A DNA stretch of 64,000 bases from Chlorobiota bacterium (GTDB taxonomy: Bacteria > Bacteroidota > Bacteroidia > Bacteroidales > JAADGE01). Position 1 is the first letter of the stretch, and every line of letters starts with the position of its first letter. This document shows, piece by piece, positions 61,670 through 64,000 of this stretch. The notes under the pieces are model-generated. The model saw only the letters and a program-made list of their open reading frames with translations. It was not told where the DNA came from and made no database searches. Where the stretch lies: positions 1 to 64,000 of the forward strand of contig JAADGE010000085.1 in the NCBI GenBank assembly GCA_013152535.1, written 5' to 3'. The position numbers were made by a program, and so were the translations under genes.

Positions 61670-62932
61670 ATGAAAGCAGATGTTCTTTTAGGATTACAAT
61701 GGGGCGATGAAGGCAAGGGCAAAATAGTAGATGTCCTCAGTCCGAATTATGATATTATTGCACGATTTCAAGGCGGACCAAATGCCGGGCATACACTTAT
61801 TTTCAATAATCAAAAGTTTGTTTTACATTTAATACCTTCGGGTATTTTCAGAAAACACACATTAAATATTATTGGTGACGGTGTTGTCTTAGACCCGGTT
61901 ATTTTTGCTGAAGAAGTTGAACAAATAGAAAACACAGGCAGAGATTTATCCGAAAATCTTTTAATTGCCGAAAAAACAAATTTAATCCTTCCTACTCATC
62001 GAATTTTAGATGCTGCAAATGAAAACGAGCTCGGAAAAGCTAAAATCGGTTCAACCGGAAAAGGAATTGGTCCGGCATATATTGACAAGATAGGAAGAAA
62101 TGCTTTGAGAATCGGTGATATTGCTTCTGCCGATTTTAAAAATAAATATAATAATTTAAAAGAAAGGCATTTAAAAAGATTAAAAAGTTATAAATACGAT
62201 TTTGACATTAGCGAATACGAAAAAAAATGGTTTCAGGGAATTGAAAAACTAAAACGATTTAAAATTATTAACAGCAGCTATTTTTTCAATAAAGCATTAA
62301 CTGAAGGGAAAAAGATTTTAGCCGAAGGTGCACAAGGAACTTTACTTGATATAAATTCCGGTACTTATCCTTTCGTAACATCTTCCGCCGTTACTTCTGC
62401 CGGTGTTTGCACAGGTTTAGGCATTGCACCTTCAAAAATAGGTAATGTTTACGGAATTTTTAAAGCATACACCACTCGTGTCGGAAGCGGTCCGTTTCCT
62501 ACTGAACTTTTTGACAGCAACGGAGAAAAATTACAAAAATTCGGGCACGAATACGGAGCAACTACAGGAAGAAAACGTCGTTGCGGATGGTTGGATTTAA
62601 CAGCATTAAAATATACAGTACAAATTAACGGTGTTACAGCTTTAATTATTACCAAAGCAGATATATTATCTGAGTTTGATAATTTTAAAATATCAGAATA
62701 TTATAAAATAAACAATAACAAAATTGATTATTTTCCTTATGAAATAAATGAAAATATAAAACCTGTTTATAAAACATTTAAAGGTTGGAAAACAAATATT
62801 AGTAATTGTAAAACTAAAGAAGATTTCCCGAAAGAATTTAAGAACTTTATCAAATACATTGAAAAAGAAACCGGTGTTCCGATTATAATTATTTCAACCG
62901 GTGCCGACAGAGATGATACAATTATTTTATAA
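61670..62932 (+). CDS. purA: Adenylosuccinate synthetase
   Basis: The ATG at 61670 (MKADVLLGLQWGDEGKGKIV) gives 420 residues, the normal start and length; an upstream Met at 61565 overlaps the Fur gene and adds 35 unconserved residues. It condenses IMP and aspartate with GTP in purine biosynthesis. Visible motifs are WGDEGKGK, RFQGGPNAGHT, IGSTGKGIGPAYIDKIGR, GAQGTLLDINSGTYPFVTS and ATTGRKRRCGWLD. coaD follows 36 bp later. Confidence 0.97.
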   Translation: MKADVLLGLQWGDEGKGKIVDVLSPNYDIIARFQGGPNAGHTLIFNNQKFVLHLIPSGIFRKHTLNIIGDGVVLDPVIFAEEVEQIENTGRDLSENLLIAEKTNLILPTHRILDAANENELGKAKIGSTGKGIGPAYIDKIGRNALRIGDIASADFKNKYNNLKERHLKRLKSYKYDFDISEYEKKWFQGIEKLKRFKIINSSYFFNKALTEGKKILAEGAQGTLLDINSGTYPFVTSSAVTSAGVCTGLGIAPSKIGNVYGIFKAYTTRVGSGPFPTELFDSNGEKLQKFGHEYGATTGRKRRCGWLDLTALKYTVQINGVTALIITKADILSEFDNFKISEYYKINNNKIDYFPYEINENIKPVYKTFKGWKTNISNCKTKEDFPKEFKNFIKYIEKETGVPIIIISTGADRDDTIIL

Positions 62933-62968
62933 TTTTTTTTATTAAACCATTTACTAAATTCAAAAACT

Positions 62969-63436
62969 ATGAAACGTGCAATTTTTCCCGGTTCATTCGA
63001 TCCTTTTACAATAGGTCATGAGTCTGTTGTATTAAGGGCATTAGAACTTTTTGACGAAATTGTAATAGCCATTGGTATTAATTCAGAAAAAAAAGGATTT
63101 TTTACCGTTGAAAATCGCATAAAATTTATTGAAGATGTATTTAAAGATAAAAACAGAGTTTCAGTAAAAAAATATAACAAACTAACTATCAATTTCTGTA
63201 AAGATGAAGGTATAAATTTTATTTTAAGAGGGCTGAGAACCGCTTCAGATTTTGAATACGAAAGAGCCATTGCACAAATGAACCGGTTTATGGAAAATGA
63301 CATCGAAACTGTTTTTTTATTAACCGAAACAAAACATACACCCGTGAGTTCTACCATTCTTCGCGAAATTCTTAAATACAACGGTGATGTCAGCAAATTT
63401 ATTCCTAAAAATACAGACATAAAAAAATATCTGTAG
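62969..63436 (+). CDS. coaD: Pantetheine-phosphate adenylyltransferase
   Basis: This 155-residue enzyme performs the fourth step of coenzyme A synthesis, joining 4'-phosphopantetheine to AMP from ATP. The nucleotidyltransferase motif FPGSFDPFTIGHESVV carries the T-x-G-H signature; the ligand-binding segment INFILRGLRTASDFEYE and the LTETKHTPVSSTILRE end are intact. Confidence 0.97.
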   Translation: MKRAIFPGSFDPFTIGHESVVLRALELFDEIVIAIGINSEKKGFFTVENRIKFIEDVFKDKNRVSVKKYNKLTINFCKDEGINFILRGLRTASDFEYERAIAQMNRFMENDIETVFLLTETKHTPVSSTILREILKYNGDVSKFIPKNTDIKKYL

Positions 63437-63498
63437 AAAATATTTCTGTTTTATTGTTATTTGTCGTAAATTGAGGAAAATCTATTTTGTACTATGCT

Positions 63499-64000
63499 AT
63501 GTTACAAGAAGCATTATATTATAAAAAACTTCAAAATCAATCAGTTCAATGTACGCTATGCCCTCACGACTGCATCATAAACAACGGTAAATCAGGAATT
63601 TGTAAAGTCAGAAAAAATAAAGACGGAATATTATATTCTTTAAATTACGAAGAATTATCTGCTGTTCATATTGATCCTATTGAAAAAAAACCGCTTTATC
63701 ATTTCTATCCCGGAAAAAATATCCTGTCACTCGGAAGTCTCGGTTGCAACCTGAAATGTAATTATTGCCAAAACAGCCATATTTCACAGTTTAACCCGGA
63801 AAAAAAATATTCAGTTAAAAATCTTAACTCTGAAATAATAATTAAAGAAGCAGAACGAACTCGAAATAATATCGGGATTGCCTATACCTATAATGAACCG
63901 ATTGTTTGGTATGAATACATGCTCGAAACAGCAAGAAAAGCAAAAAAACATCATCTGAAAAATGTTGTAGTCTCTAACGGATTTATCAACCCGGAGCCCT
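63499..64000 (+). CDS. AmmeMemoRadiSam-type radical SAM enzyme (partial, cut by window edge)
   Basis: From the ATG at 63499 the frame runs to the window end, about 167 residues (MLQEALYYKKLQNQSVQCTL). It has an N-terminal Cys cluster (CTLCPHDCIINNGKSGICKV) and the radical SAM motif C-x3-C-x2-C in SLGCNLKCNYCQNSHIS, followed by IGIAYTYNEPIVWYEYM. This combination is that of the radical SAM component (COG1180, PflA-like) often encoded with AMMECR1 and Memo proteins. Its substrate is unknown. The Memo/AMMECR1 partners, if present, would be outside the window. Confidence 0.85.
   Translation, partial: MLQEALYYKKLQNQSVQCTLCPHDCIINNGKSGICKVRKNKDGILYSLNYEELSAVHIDPIEKKPLYHFYPGKNILSLGSLGCNLKCNYCQNSHISQFNPEKKYSVKNLNSEIIIKEAERTRNNIGIAYTYNEPIVWYEYMLETARKAKKHHLKNVVVSNGFINPEP

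Noticed and set aside
1-64000. CRISPR arrays, tRNA and rRNA genes, prophage or integron features
   Set aside because: No regularly spaced repeats, tRNA-like cloverleafs, rRNA segments, integrases or phage structural genes were noticed by eye.

Overview
The window is AT-rich DNA from a member of the Bacteroidota, probably an anaerobic or microaerophilic Bacteroidales-like lineage. The evidence is: a TonB-dependent receptor with an N-terminal carboxypeptidase-regulatory-like domain; two proteins with type IX secretion (T9SS) C-terminal sorting tails; lipoproteins with Bacteroidota-style lipoboxes; pyruvate phosphate dikinase, rubrerythrin and a flavoredoxin-rubredoxin fusion; and the Bacteroidota promoter signature (-7 box TAnnTTTG) ahead of many genes in place of E. 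coli-type -35/-10 boxes. Shine-Dalgarno sequences are generally absent. No rRNA, tRNA or CRISPR array was seen.

Layout. (1) 1-5.6 kb: a PhoB-like response regulator (cut by the left edge) diverges from a surface lipoprotein, a TonB-dependent receptor and a second lipoprotein. Between them lies an array of six CTTA(A) repeats at about 11-bp spacing, resembling a Pho box. (2) 5.6-8.7 kb: a truncated radical-SAM gene, a possible small RNA, a translationally coupled MNT nucleotidyltransferase / HEPN / enoyl-CoA hydratase operon, and a LuxE-like acyl-protein synthetase. (3) 8.8-11.2 kb: a peroxide-defence operon (Fur/PerR-type regulator, flavin reductase-rubredoxin, rubrerythrin, peroxiredoxin) behind a promoter carrying a perfect 13-bp inverted repeat. 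(4) 11.3-21 kb: housekeeping genes (YycJ-like hydrolase, PpiD-type foldase, rhomboid protease, tgt, a two-component system, enolase, LptG/LptF-type permease). (5) 21.1-40.6 kb: an EF-G paralogue with a degenerate GTPase centre, divergent from the complete str-S10-spc-alpha ribosomal supercluster (rpsL to rplQ, including secY, infA, the 38-codon rpmJ and rpoA).

(6) 40.7-47.5 kb: a T9SS cargo protein, a glycosyltransferase, and a compact signalling locus. That locus holds two DUF1987 (SiaC-like) proteins, three Roadblock/LC7-like proteins (one fused to a DUF4388-like domain) and a PAS-SpoIIE/PP2C phosphatase. It is the best candidate for an undescribed system. (7) 47.5-56.9 kb: a decayed IS200/IS605 transposase, pyruvate phosphate dikinase with an in-frame 24-bp tandem duplication, two secreted or lipoprotein hypotheticals, a membrane-anchored patatin, a CarboxypepD_reg/VWA/T9SS protein split by an 8-bp tandem-duplication frameshift, and a cold-shock protein. 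(8) 57-64 kb: a phytoene-desaturase-like oxidoreductase, a long RelA/SpoT homologue whose hydrolase has lost the catalytic Glu-Asp pair, a second Fur-family regulator, purA, coaD, and the start of an AmmeMemoRadiSam-type radical SAM enzyme.

Functional assignments come from recognising sequence motifs by eye; no database search was run.
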